Of a DNA stretch of 24,767 bases, positions 14,924-22,295 are shown one piece after another. The DNA is taken from NCBI GenBank assembly GCA_964407285.1, contig CAYOVG010000054.1:1-24767 (forward strand), read 5' to 3'. The position numbers and the translations under genes were made by a program. The notes beneath the pieces were generated by a model. It was not told the DNA's origin, made no database searches, and saw only the letters and a program-made list of their open reading frames with translations. The number at the start of each line of letters is the position of its first letter. Position 1 is the first letter of the stretch. This stretch comes from CAYOVG01 sp964407285. Its GTDB lineage: Bacteria; Desulfobacterota; Syntrophobacteria; Syntrophobacterales; Syntrophobacteraceae.

Positions 14924-16390
14924 ATGATATTGGATAGAAAAAACACCATCTTGACGGGTCTTTGCCTCGCCGGCTTTCTTGCCGCGGTCCTGGCCGGTCT
15001 CGCCGACCACGTGGAATGGCTGGCGTCCCTTTGCTTTTCTTTTTCCCAGGGGTGTAAACAGACAGCCCAGTACAGCCTGTTGCGGTTGCCCATATGGGCG
15101 TGGGGGGCTGCATTTTACCTTGCGCTCGCATTCGTCGTGATGCGCAGGCCCCAATCGGCTTTCTGGTTTGCGGCCGGGGCGCTGGGATTCGACCTGGCTC
15201 TCATCAGAATAATGGTCGCATCGAATGCCCTGTGCATCTTTTGCATTTTCAATTCCGCGGTCCTTTTTCTCATTGCCGGGTTTTGCTTCGAGAGGGATAA
15301 GTTCTGGCGGATGCTGTCCGTCACCCTTCTGGCGTTCGTCGTCTCGATTTTCATCGTCCCCGTGCGCGGCAGCCTGCTCGATTCGGCGCCACGGGAAAAA
15401 AAGACGGATGTGGGCAAAAAAGATGAACGCAACGCCGGCAAGAACGTCGTCGCCGTCATCGCGGGGAGAAGCATTACCGCGGAAGAGTTGAATCACCTCA
15501 TGGCGACCCGCCTCTACAACATAGAAATGGACATATACAAGGCGAAGCGGGAGTTTCTCGAACAGTATATCGCGCAGGAATTGTTGAGCCGCGAGGCGCG
15601 GCAGAGGGGCATAACGCTGCAGCAACTGGTGAACGAACTGGTTCCCGGGCCCCCTGAAGTCACCATGCGGGAACTGGAAGCGTACTACCGGGAGAATCGC
15701 CATAAATGGGGAGATTTCAAGGGGTCCGAAGATGAACTCAAGGCGCGGGCGATGATGGCTCTGCAGCAGGAGAAGAGATACAAAATCATTATGGACTATG
15801 TCCGGTCCCTGGAGCCCCGGTATGGAGTGGCCGTCTATTTGAAGGAACCGGCGCCTCCGAACGTTCATGTCGCCGCCGGCAACGATCCCACGTTCGGTCC
15901 GCCCGACGCTCCTTTGACGGTGGTCGTGTTTTCCGACTACCAGTGTCCCGGCTGCAGGAAAGCTCACGATACGATCGAAACGGTGAGGCCGATGTTCGAG
16001 GGGAAAGTCAAATGGGTGTTCAAGGACTACCCCATCGCCGGCCACAAATGGTCGCGTGAGGCGGCGGAAGCTGCCCGGTGCGCTCACGATCAGGGCAAGT
16101 TCTCGGAATATCAGAGTGTATTGTTCGGCTCCAGGGAAGAATTCATCCGGGAGCGGCTCGTGCAGTACGCCGGGGCTGTCGGAATGGACGTGGACGAGTT
16201 CGGCAGATGCGTATCGGAGGAGCGCCACAAGGAAGACGTGGCGTTGAATATGGAGGAGGCCAGGGCCGCCGGCATCGATACGACTCCCACTTTCATTATC
16301 AACGGGAAGTTGCTGCCCGGCAACATGCCTGCCGATCGTTTGAAGGAGATCATCGACAATGAGTTGAAAGCAATGAATGTATCGCAATAG
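14924..16390 (+). CDS. VKOR / SurA-N-like / DsbA-like fusion, periplasmic disulfide-forming protein
   Basis: A 488-residue fusion. Residues 1-145 form a VKOR-type membrane domain with about four helices, loop cysteines C37 and C44, and the redox pair CIFC (104-107); such domains pass electrons from thiol oxidases to quinone. Residues about 172-310 are helical, starting VVAVIAGRSITAEELNHLM, like the N-terminal chaperone part of SurA/PrsA/PpiD proteins but with no PPIase domain. Residues about 314-485 are a DsbA-like thioredoxin with CPGC (341-344) after FSDYQ and a cis-proline loop TTPTF (453-457); two further cysteines are C386 and C429. The whole is predicted to form disulfides in exported proteins and reoxidise itself. 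The start is the ATG at 14924; TTG at 14906 and at 14930 (GAGG seven bases before) are alternatives. Confidence 0.88.
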   Translation: MILDRKNTILTGLCLAGFLAAVLAGLADHVEWLASLCFSFSQGCKQTAQYSLLRLPIWAWGAAFYLALAFVVMRRPQSAFWFAAGALGFDLALIRIMVASNALCIFCIFNSAVLFLIAGFCFERDKFWRMLSVTLLAFVVSIFIVPVRGSLLDSAPREKKTDVGKKDERNAGKNVVAVIAGRSITAEELNHLMATRLYNIEMDIYKAKREFLEQYIAQELLSREARQRGITLQQLVNELVPGPPEVTMRELEAYYRENRHKWGDFKGSEDELKARAMMALQQEKRYKIIMDYVRSLEPRYGVAVYLKEPAPPNVHVAAGNDPTFGPPDAPLTVVVFSDYQCPGCRKAHDTIETVRPMFEGKVKWVFKDYPIAGHKWSREAAEAARCAHDQGKFSEYQSVLFGSREEFIRERLVQYAGAVGMDVDEFGRCVSEERHKEDVALNMEEARAAGIDTTPTFIINGKLLPGNMPADRLKEIIDNELKAMNVSQ

Positions 16391-16510
16391 GGGATTTAAC
16401 GCTTGACGATTCCATGGTGACTGGGCTACAGAAGCGCTGCTTTGGTGTATTAATATTTGGACTGGCGTTTGGTATGCCTCAATCGGAACCGATCGACGTT
16501 TCGGAAGATT

Positions 16511-16580
16511 CCGGATGTTCGACGCCGGATATGTGCGGGTGCCGTCCGGCATCCGGTATCGGGCGCCCGGCTTCTTTTTG
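16511..16580 (+). repeat. REP-like palindrome followed by a T-run, after the VKOR-DsbA gene
   Basis: CCGGAT (16511-16516) pairs with ATCCGG (16551-16556) around an inner stem GCCGGA (16524-16529)/TCCGGC (16545-16550). The self-complementary CGGGCGCCCG (16560-16569) follows, then CTTCTTTTTG. The elements GACGCCGGAT and GGTATCGGG recur at 21.4 kb. The T-run suggests that it could also end transcription of the preceding gene, 120 bp upstream. Confidence 0.5.
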
Positions 16581-16594
16581 CGTAATCATCGTTC

Positions 16595-16600
16595 CATAAT
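16595..16600 (+). promoter_or_regulatory. Candidate -10 box upstream of serA
   Basis: CATAAT matches the sigma70 -10 at five of six positions, 52 bp before the serA start. The -35 region falls in the T-run and is poor. A perfect hairpin AAAGGCG-TTT-CGCCTTT (16613-16629) lies between it and the serA Shine-Dalgarno, so the leader may be structured. Confidence 0.3.
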
Positions 16601-16651
16601 CGATTTGTTGTGAAAGGCGTTTCGCCTTTATGCGGGCCGGCAGGAGGGGAC

Positions 16652-18235
16652 ATGAAAGTACTGGTCAGTGACAATCTTTCCGAATCGGGTATTGACAGGT
16701 TGAAGGACGTGAGGGAGTTCGAAGTGGAGGTCAACACCAGCCTCACCCATGAAGAACTCCGCGAGGTGATAAAGGAATACGACGCGCTCGTCATCAGGAG
16801 CGCTACCAAGGTGACCGCCGATATCATCGAATCGGCCGATCATCTCAAGGTCATCGCCCGGGCGGGTATCGGGTTGGACAATGTGGATATCGAAGCCGCC
16901 AGCAAGCGCGGAATCGTGGTCATGAATACGCCCGAGGGCAATGTCATCACGACCGCCGAGCATACCATCGCCATGCTGCTTGCCGTGAGCCGCAATGTTC
17001 CTCAGGCCACCGCGTCCCTCAAGGCCGGCAAGTGGGAGAAGAAGCGCTTCAGAGGCAGGGAAGTCTTCAATAAGGTGCTGGGCGTGATTGGTGTGGGGCG
17101 CATCGGCAGGATCGTCGCCGACCGCGCAAAGGGGCTCAAGATGCAGGTAATAGGTTTCGATCCTTACATCAGCGCCGAGGCGGTGAGGAAGCTCGATATC
17201 GAAGCCGTTACGCTGGACGAGCTCCTGGAGCGCTCCGACTACATAACGGTGCATACGCCGCTTACCCAGGAAACCCGGGGAATCCTGAACGCCGCCGCAT
17301 TCGAAAAGATGAAGGAGGGAGTGTTCATCCTCAACTGCGCCCGCGGCGGCATCGTCAACGAGCAGGACCTCTACGCAGCCATCCAGTCGGGGAAGGTCGC
17401 CGGGGCTGCCCTGGACGTCTTCGTGCAGGAACCGCCGAAGGAGAACCCGCTTCTCACGCTGGACCACGTCATCGCCACGCCGCACCTCGGGGCGTCCACG
17501 GACGAGGCCCAGGAGAACGTGGCCATAGCCGTGGCGGACCAGGTCATCGATTACCTGACGACCGGCACCATCCGCAATGCCGCCAACGCCCCGAACATCG
17601 ACGGAAAGGTGCTTGCGGTGCTGCGGCCTCAACTGGAGCTTGCCGAGAAGCTGGGCAGGGTTCTTACCCAGATTACGAAGGGGGGCATCGAAGAGGTCAC
17701 CATCGAATACATCGGCGCCGGGGTGACGTGCGAGGATACCCGGCCCCTCACCATATCCGTTCTCAAGGGACTCCTGGCGCCCATTCTGAGCAGCGAGGTC
17801 AATTTCGTAAACGCTCCCATCCTTGCCAAAGAGAGAAACATCAAGGTGAAGGAATCCATGCGCACGGAGGCCGAGGACTTCACGAACATGATCAGCGTGC
17901 ACGTGAAGACTTCGAAGGACTTCAACCTCGTGGCGGGAACGATGTTCGGAAAGAGAGACCCGCGTCTCGTCCGGATCAACGACTTCAGGTTGGAAGCGGC
18001 CATGGAGGGCCACCTTCTCCTGATATACAACATAGATACTCCGGGCACCATCGGAGCCATAGGCACGTGCCTCGGCAAGCACAACATAAATATTTCGATG
18101 ATGGATGTGGGACAGGTGCTTGCGAAGGGACAAAACATTATATTACTGCGTACGGACACTCCTGTGCCCGGGAACGTGGTTGATGAATTGCTTTCGATGA
18201 AAAACGTGAACGTGGTTCAGATCCTGGAGCTTTAA
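16652..18235 (+). CDS. serA: D-3-phosphoglycerate dehydrogenase
   Basis: First enzyme of serine synthesis: oxidises 3-phosphoglycerate to 3-phosphohydroxypyruvate with NAD. The 527 residues fit the long (type I) form. The substrate-binding domain (about 1-98 and 285-315) surrounds a Rossmann NAD domain with GVGRIG at 147-152; catalytic residues are R231 (NCARGGIVNE), E260 (DVFVQEPP) and H278 (TPHLGAST). An intervening ASB-type domain (about 320-450) and a C-terminal ACT domain (about 452-527, HLLLIYNIDTPGTIGAIG) follow; the ACT domain is where serine feedback acts in relatives. The start is the ATG at 16652 behind AGGAGGGG; the open frame extends upstream to 16610 without a ribosome site. It heads a tight run with DUF1844, ispE, tRNA-Gln and prs. 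Confidence 0.97.
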   Translation: MKVLVSDNLSESGIDRLKDVREFEVEVNTSLTHEELREVIKEYDALVIRSATKVTADIIESADHLKVIARAGIGLDNVDIEAASKRGIVVMNTPEGNVITTAEHTIAMLLAVSRNVPQATASLKAGKWEKKRFRGREVFNKVLGVIGVGRIGRIVADRAKGLKMQVIGFDPYISAEAVRKLDIEAVTLDELLERSDYITVHTPLTQETRGILNAAAFEKMKEGVFILNCARGGIVNEQDLYAAIQSGKVAGAALDVFVQEPPKENPLLTLDHVIATPHLGASTDEAQENVAIAVADQVIDYLTTGTIRNAANAPNIDGKVLAVLRPQLELAEKLGRVLTQITKGGIEEVTIEYIGAGVTCEDTRPLTISVLKGLLAPILSSEVNFVNAPILAKERNIKVKESMRTEAEDFTNMISVHVKTSKDFNLVAGTMFGKRDPRLVRINDFRLEAAMEGHLLLIYNIDTPGTIGAIGTCLGKHNINISMMDVGQVLAKGQNIILLRTDTPVPGNVVDELLSMKNVNVVQILEL

Positions 18236-18256
18236 CCTCTCAGCGAGGAAAGAACT

Positions 18257-18697
18257 ATGGAAGAGAAAGACGAGAAAGGATTTGAGGTGCGGGATCGCCG
18301 GAATGTCTCACCGGACGGCCTCGACGAGGAGGCCCGGTCCGGCGACGCTCGGAGGGACGATGCCCGGCGAATGAAAGAGGAGAAGGCGAAAGAGAACTTC
18401 GAGAAGGCGTCCGCGGCGGATCGGCAGGAGAGTTTTCCGTTGCCCCAGGTCACTTTCTCGACTTTCGTGTTTTCCCTGAGTTCCTCGGCGCTGGTGCATC
18501 TGGGCGAGATCCCGGACCCGGGAAGTCAGCGGGTCGAGACGGACCTGCCCCTGGCGAAGCAGATTATCGATACGCTGGGGATGCTGGATGAAAAGACGCG
18601 TGGGAACCTGAGTTCCGATGAAGAACACCTGCTCAAGTCGGTGCTTTACGATTTGAGGGTGCGTTTCGTTCAGAAGAGCGGCGCGAAGAGGTCTTGA
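18257..18697 (+). CDS. DUF1844 domain protein
   Basis: A 146-residue cytoplasmic protein of unknown function. The first 60 residues are highly charged and low in complexity (many E, K, R, D), probably disordered. The rest (about 65-140) carries the conserved DUF1844 sequence, with FSTFVFSLSSSALVHLGEIP (67-86) and later LPLAKQIIDTLGMLDEKTRG. This family occurs widely in deltaproteobacteria and Planctomycetes, usually beside housekeeping genes. Here it lies 21 bp behind serA and its TGA overlaps the ispE ATG by one base, so it is part of the operon. GAGG lies about ten bases ahead of the ATG. No function should be inferred from position. Confidence 0.9.
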   Translation: MEEKDEKGFEVRDRRNVSPDGLDEEARSGDARRDDARRMKEEKAKENFEKASAADRQESFPLPQVTFSTFVFSLSSSALVHLGEIPDPGSQRVETDLPLAKQIIDTLGMLDEKTRGNLSSDEEHLLKSVLYDLRVRFVQKSGAKRS

Positions 18698-19578
18698 TGG
18701 ACAGGGGAGAAGCGGTTTCCGTCAAGGTAAGGGCGCCGGCCAAGATCAATTTGTGGCTCGAAATCGTAGGCAAGCGGGCGGACGGCTATCATGACCTGTC
18801 GAGCCTGATGCTTCCGATAGGCGTCTATGACGATCTGGAGTTGCGCCTGCAAGGCGAGGGCATCAGCATGGAGTGTTCCCATCCCGATGTCCCCGCCGAT
18901 GCGGGGAACCTGGCCTGGCGCGCCGCAGAGAGCTACTTCGCAAGGGTTCCCGGTCCGCGGACCGGCGTCCATATCCGGCTGACGAAGAATATCCCGGTAG
19001 GGGCGGGCCTGGGAGGAGGGAGCGCCGATGCCGGGGCGGTTCTGTTGGCCCTCGACGCGCTTTCGCCTTCTCCTCTGCCGCCCGGGGAGTTGCACGGCCT
19101 GGCGTCGAAACTCGGTGCGGATGTGCCGTTTTTTCTGATTCAAAGACCGTGTCTGGCCACGGGAATCGGAGAGAAGCTCGAGGCGGTGGACGGGCTTCCC
19201 AACTACTCTTTGTTGTTGATCAAGCCTCCCGTGATGGTTTCGACTGGATGGGCGTACAAGAATTTAAAGTTGACAAGGGGGGGGAGCTACATTAAAATCG
19301 AGAGTCTTTTGAGAAATCCGTGGGACCTGCAGCCGCACATGGTGAATGATCTCGAAACCGTTACGCTGGCTGAATACCCCATGCTGGCTCGCATCAAAGC
19401 CTGGATTTCCGGTAATGGGGCCGTCGCTACGCTGATGAGCGGGAGCGGTCCGACGGTTTTCGGTATTTTTCGCGATCGTGGGGAATGCGAAAGGGCCGGG
19501 ACCCTGGCGAGGAAAGCCTGGAGCGATTGTTGGGTTGGAGTGACAGAGGTGCTGGGTGTTTCCTCCTCTGATCGTTAG
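18697..19578 (+). CDS. ispE: 4-diphosphocytidyl-2-C-methyl-D-erythritol kinase
   Basis: GHMP kinase of the MEP isoprenoid pathway: phosphorylates CDP-ME at the 2-hydroxyl using ATP. The 293 residues match the family length. N-terminal APAKINLWLEIVGKRADGYH carries K16. The ATP-binding motif PVGAGLGGGSADAG lies at 100-113, and the catalytic aspartate is D142 in KLGADVPFF. The C-terminal GHMP domain ends with TLMSGSGPTVFGIF. The start is the ATG at 18697, sharing its A with the DUF1844 stop (TGATG) and preceded by AGAGG; a TTG just before it at 18694 is possible. The stop is only 16 bp before a tRNA gene. Confidence 0.97.
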   Translation: MDRGEAVSVKVRAPAKINLWLEIVGKRADGYHDLSSLMLPIGVYDDLELRLQGEGISMECSHPDVPADAGNLAWRAAESYFARVPGPRTGVHIRLTKNIPVGAGLGGGSADAGAVLLALDALSPSPLPPGELHGLASKLGADVPFFLIQRPCLATGIGEKLEAVDGLPNYSLLLIKPPVMVSTGWAYKNLKLTRGGSYIKIESLLRNPWDLQPHMVNDLETVTLAEYPMLARIKAWISGNGAVATLMSGSGPTVFGIFRDRGECERAGTLARKAWSDCWVGVTEVLGVSSSDR

Positions 19579-19594
19579 TTTTTCTTCGGGTAGT

Positions 19595-19669
19595 TGGGGT
19601 GTCGCCAAGCGGTAAGGCACGGGTCTTTGGAACCCGCACTCGGAGGTTCGAATCCTCCCACCCCAGCCA
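19595..19669 (+). tRNA. tRNA-Gln (anticodon TTG)
   Basis: A complete 75-nt cloverleaf. The acceptor TGGGGTG pairs with CACCCCA, and the anticodon stem CGGGT/ACCCG carries the loop CTTTGGA, whose positions 34-36 are TTG and read CAA/CAG glutamine codons. The T arm is GGAGG-TTCGAAT-CCTCC. The discriminator base is G and CCA is encoded. It sits between ispE (16 bp) and prs (67 bp) on the same strand and is probably cut from the operon transcript. Confidence 0.97.
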
Positions 19670-19736
19670 ATTTATTTGCAGGGAGCGCATTTCAGAAAGG
19701 CTCCCGGCCGTACCCGCAAGAAGAGAGGATCGGGCA

Positions 19737-20672
19737 GTGCGTCCGGACAGGATCAAGGTATTTGCAGGGAATTCCAATCCCGCACTCGCGGAGCAGGTTT
19801 GCGCCTCGCTCGGCGTACCGTTGGGCGAAGCCCTCCTGAGTACGTTCAGCGACGGCGAGGTCCGGGTTGAAATCCGCGAAAACGTACGTGGCAAAGACGT
19901 TTACGTGATCCAGTCCACATGCCGCCCCGTCAATCAGAACCTGATGGAACTCCTGGTGATGATAGACGCCCTGAAGCGGGCTTCCTCCAAACGCATCAAT
20001 GTGGTTATCCCGTACTACGGGTACGGCCGCCAGGATCAGAAGGAAAAGCCGCGGGTTTCCATAACGGCCAAGCTTACGGCGGACCTCATAAGCGTCGCGG
20101 GGGCCGGCCGCATCGTCGCTTTCGATCTCCATGCAGACCAGATCCAGGGGTTTTTCAATATTCCCGTCGAGAATATCTCGGGCACGAGAGTGCTTTTGGA
20201 GGACTTGAAGCTGAGATATCAGGGGGATGAAGTAATCGTGGCGCCCGATGCCGGAGGTGTGGGGAGAGCCCGCGAATTCGCGAAATGGCTCGAATCGGAC
20301 CTGGCTATCATGGACCACAGGGGGCTGCCCAGCGAGATGACGTCGTGTATCGTCGGCGATGTCAAGGACCGTCCGGTGATACTGCTCGATGATATGGTGG
20401 ATACGGGGACTACCCTTATCCGCGCGGCGGATGCGGCCCATGCCGCGGGCGCCCGTTCCGTGGACGCGTACTGCGTGCATGGGATCTTGTCCGGGAGCGC
20501 CATTGAAGACCTGGATCGATCCCATGTCCGGTCCCTCGTCATTACGGATTCCATTCCGCTTCCCCCGGCGGCGGAGGGGAAGAGGATCAGAGTCGTGGGG
20601 ATCGGTCCGGTGCTGGCGGAAGCCATCAGGCGTGTGCACTGCGCAAAATCACTATCTTCCCTTGTAGAGTAA
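19737..20672 (+). CDS. prs: Ribose-phosphate pyrophosphokinase (PRPP synthetase), with an altered catalytic loop
   Basis: Makes PRPP from ribose 5-phosphate and ATP for nucleotide, histidine and tryptophan synthesis. The 311 residues are normal for the family. Conserved parts include FSDGEVRVEI (38-47), YYGYGRQD (93-100), DLHADQIQGFF (130-140) and the PRPP loop LLDDMVDTGTTL (216-227). The flexible catalytic loop, DKRRPR in typical class I enzymes, reads DHRGLPSEM here (193-201): the catalytic lysine and second arginine are absent and the loop is about two residues shorter. The usual RQDR is RQDQ, replacing an ATP-contacting arginine. The start is the GTG at 19737 with GAGG eight bases upstream; the open frame extends back into the tRNA and that part cannot be coding. 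The gene sits between tRNA-Gln and rplY. Confidence 0.93.
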   Translation: MRPDRIKVFAGNSNPALAEQVCASLGVPLGEALLSTFSDGEVRVEIRENVRGKDVYVIQSTCRPVNQNLMELLVMIDALKRASSKRINVVIPYYGYGRQDQKEKPRVSITAKLTADLISVAGAGRIVAFDLHADQIQGFFNIPVENISGTRVLLEDLKLRYQGDEVIVAPDAGGVGRAREFAKWLESDLAIMDHRGLPSEMTSCIVGDVKDRPVILLDDMVDTGTTLIRAADAAHAAGARSVDAYCVHGILSGSAIEDLDRSHVRSLVITDSIPLPPAAEGKRIRVVGIGPVLAEAIRRVHCAKSLSSLVE

Positions 20673-20700
20673 TGCGTGAATAACCACACCATGTTTTGGG

Positions 20701-20723
20701 ACGCACTCGGAGGAGTGCGTTTT
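20701..20723 (+). terminator. Terminator-like hairpin between prs and rplY
   Basis: ACGCACTC and GAGTGCGT form a perfect 8-bp stem with a GGAG loop, followed by TTT. It lies 28 bp after prs and ends 22 bp before the rplY start, so it may trim or attenuate read-through into rplY, or be an RNA-processing point. The T-tract (four T including the last stem base) is short for a full terminator. Confidence 0.5.
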
Positions 20724-20745
20724 GAGTTTCGGGAGGCTTATTGAA

Positions 20746-21336
20746 ATGTATGTTGAAATGAACGCTCAGGCTAGAACGAAATGCGGCAAAGGGGCCGCGC
20801 GAGGCGTACGGCGCGGTGATCGCGTTCCCGCCGTCATCTACGGGCCGAAAAACGCCCCTATGTCCATTTCCGTGCCGGTGAGAGAGCTCGAAAAGTTCCT
20901 GGTGGACGCCGGTACGGACGCCAGGCTTATCACGCTGAAGATGGACGGCGACGGGCAGGGCGCCAGGCAGGTGATGATCAAAGAGGTCCAGATTCATCCC
21001 GTGCGCAGGAAATTCCTCCACGTGGATTTCTACGAGGTGTCCGAGGACCGGCCGATCGTCATGGATGTCCCGATCGAGTATATCGGTGAACCCGTGGGAA
21101 TCAAGCTGGGCGGCGTTCTCAACATCCTGCGCCGCGCCCTTTCCGTCCGCTGTCTTCCCGACCAGGTCCCCGAAAGGGTCAGCATCGATCTACGTCCTCT
21201 CAACGTCGGTGAAACGATCCATGTTTCCGACCTTATCGGCAAGTATCCCTTCGAACTGGTCGACAATAAGACCTTTGCAGTGGTGACCGTGACCGGGAGC
21301 ACAGAGAAGAAGAGTGGACCCGGCGCAGAGGCGTGA
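20746..21336 (+). CDS. rplY: 50S ribosomal protein L25, long CTC form
   Basis: Binds 5S rRNA in the large ribosomal subunit. The 196-residue length indicates the two-domain CTC/TL5 form: an L25 domain (about 3-95, with RVPAVIYGPKNAPMSISVPV) and a C-terminal beta-barrel domain (about 98-185, with PIVMDVPIEYIGEPVGIKLG), as in many bacteria outside the enterics. The start is the ATG at 20746, nine bases behind GGGAGG; a second ATG four codons on is less likely. The order prs-rplY-pth is widespread in bacteria. The C-terminus ends in a short charged tail, EKKSGPGAEA. Confidence 0.96.
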   Translation: MYVEMNAQARTKCGKGAARGVRRGDRVPAVIYGPKNAPMSISVPVRELEKFLVDAGTDARLITLKMDGDGQGARQVMIKEVQIHPVRRKFLHVDFYEVSEDRPIVMDVPIEYIGEPVGIKLGGVLNILRRALSVRCLPDQVPERVSIDLRPLNVGETIHVSDLIGKYPFELVDNKTFAVVTVTGSTEKKSGPGAEA

Positions 21337-21347
21337 CAGCACGAATG

Positions 21348-21475
21348 GATGCCGGATACCGGTTCCGGAATCCTCCTGACGCCGGATGCTTGATAGATTT
21401 GGTCTCTATCAGGTATCGGGAATCCGGTGTCTGGAGATGCCGGATGCCCGGTCGGATTCGTCCTCATCCGGCGTC
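21348..21475. repeat. Cluster of REP-like palindromes between rplY and pth
   Basis: Four copies of an 8-11 bp core lie here: GATGCCGGAT (21348), GACGCCGGATG (21378-21388), GATGCCGGATG (21436-21446) and, inverted, CATCCGGCGTC (21465-21475). The second and fourth are perfect inverted repeats. The second also pairs, with one G-T, with ATCCGGTGTC (21422-21431), and between those arms a perfect 7-bp stem TGATAGA/TCTATCA (21391-21397 and 21405-21411) forms the tip. The third and fourth form an 8-bp perfect stem. The element fills nearly the whole rplY-pth gap. Confidence 0.65.
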
Positions 21476-21496
21476 GAAGCTCTCGCGGGTGAACTG

Positions 21497-22096
21497 ATGG
21501 CCGAGAAAACGAAATCGGGTGGCGCCGTTTCCGCTATCGTGGGGCTGGGTAACCCCGGCAGGCAGTATGAATCGACCCGGCATAACGTGGGGTTCATGGT
21601 CGTGGACCTGTTGGTGCGGAAAAAGGGCATCCTGCTGCAGGAACGGAAGTTCCGGGCCGCCTGGGGTTGGGGTGAAGTCGAGGGGAACAAGGTCTTGCTG
21701 CTCAAGCCGCTTACCTTCATGAATCTCAGTGGCGAGGCGGTGGGCGAGGTCCTCAGGTACTTCAATATTCCCGTAGACGCGCTTCTGGTCGTACATGACG
21801 ATCTGGACCTTCCCCTGGGTCGAGCCAAACTGGTCCGCGGGGGCGGGGCAGGGGGGCACCGCGGCATACTGTCGATTATAGAACATCTGGGGAGCCAGGG
21901 ATTTGCCAGGTTGAAACTGGGCATCGGGCGACCGGTGCACGGAGAGCCCGTTGAGAGTTTCGTGCTTATGCCGCCCTATACCGAAGATGAAACGGTCTTC
22001 AACGACATGATCGTGAACGGCGCCAAGGCCGTCGGGATGGTAGTGGCGTCGGGTCTGGAAGCCGCGGCCAATCGTTTCAACCGCCGGGAGCCCTGA
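21497..22096 (+). CDS. pth: Peptidyl-tRNA hydrolase
   Basis: Recycles tRNA by cleaving peptidyl-tRNA released from stalled ribosomes. The 199 residues match bacterial Pth. Active-site residues are N19 (IVGLGNPG), the catalytic H29 (ESTRHNVGF), N76 (KPLTFMNLSGEA) and the acidic pair D101-D102 (VVHDDLDLPLG). The usual GGHNG is GGHRG (119-123), a common variant. The ATG at 21497 is chosen because MAEKTKSGGAVSAIVGLGNPG gives the normal N-terminus; its ribosome site is weak (GGGTGA). The frame stays open back to 21386, but that part is made of the palindromic repeats. It is the last gene before the strong terminator at 22232. Confidence 0.96.
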   Translation: MAEKTKSGGAVSAIVGLGNPGRQYESTRHNVGFMVVDLLVRKKGILLQERKFRAAWGWGEVEGNKVLLLKPLTFMNLSGEAVGEVLRYFNIPVDALLVVHDDLDLPLGRAKLVRGGGAGGHRGILSIIEHLGSQGFARLKLGIGRPVHGEPVESFVLMPPYTEDETVFNDMIVNGAKAVGMVVASGLEAAANRFNRREP

Positions 22097-22231
22097 ACGG
22101 CGACCGCATCGACCCCGTGGTTCCCGCTCTTCCGCGTGGAAACGGGATGAGCCCGTAAGTAGGTATCGAATGGCGAGAACGGCGCACTTCGAACTTCAGG
22201 CCCGCCAACCGATTTTTACCCCCGGAGATGT

Positions 22232-22267
22232 AAGCCGGTCAACCCGCGGAGGGTTGACCGGCTTTTT
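22232..22267 (+). terminator. Strong intrinsic terminator after pth
   Basis: AAGCCGGTCAACCC and GGGTTGACCGGCTT form a perfect 14-bp stem around GCGGA, followed by TTT and merging into a run of five T. It lies 135 bp behind pth and 105 bp before carD, closing the housekeeping run. Confidence 0.93.
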
Positions 22268-22295
22268 CGTTCACTCTTTTTGACTATTTGGGTCT

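Noticed and set aside
14768..16552. Minus-strand open frame of 594 codons opposite the VKOR-DsbA fusion
   Set aside because: The plus strand carries CIFC, CPGC and cis-proline motifs; the antisense reading has none and begins without a ribosome site.
16628..18133. Minus-strand open frame of 501 codons opposite serA
   Set aside because: It is a shadow of a clear serA gene, rich in H, R, D and L with no motif.
19599..19736. Upstream extension of the prs frame
   Set aside because: It runs through the tRNA-Gln gene and cannot be coding. The GTG at 19737 gives the normal PRPP synthetase N-terminus.
21386..21496. N-terminal extension of pth
   Set aside because: The added residues come from the palindromic repeat cluster; the family N-terminus begins at 21497.
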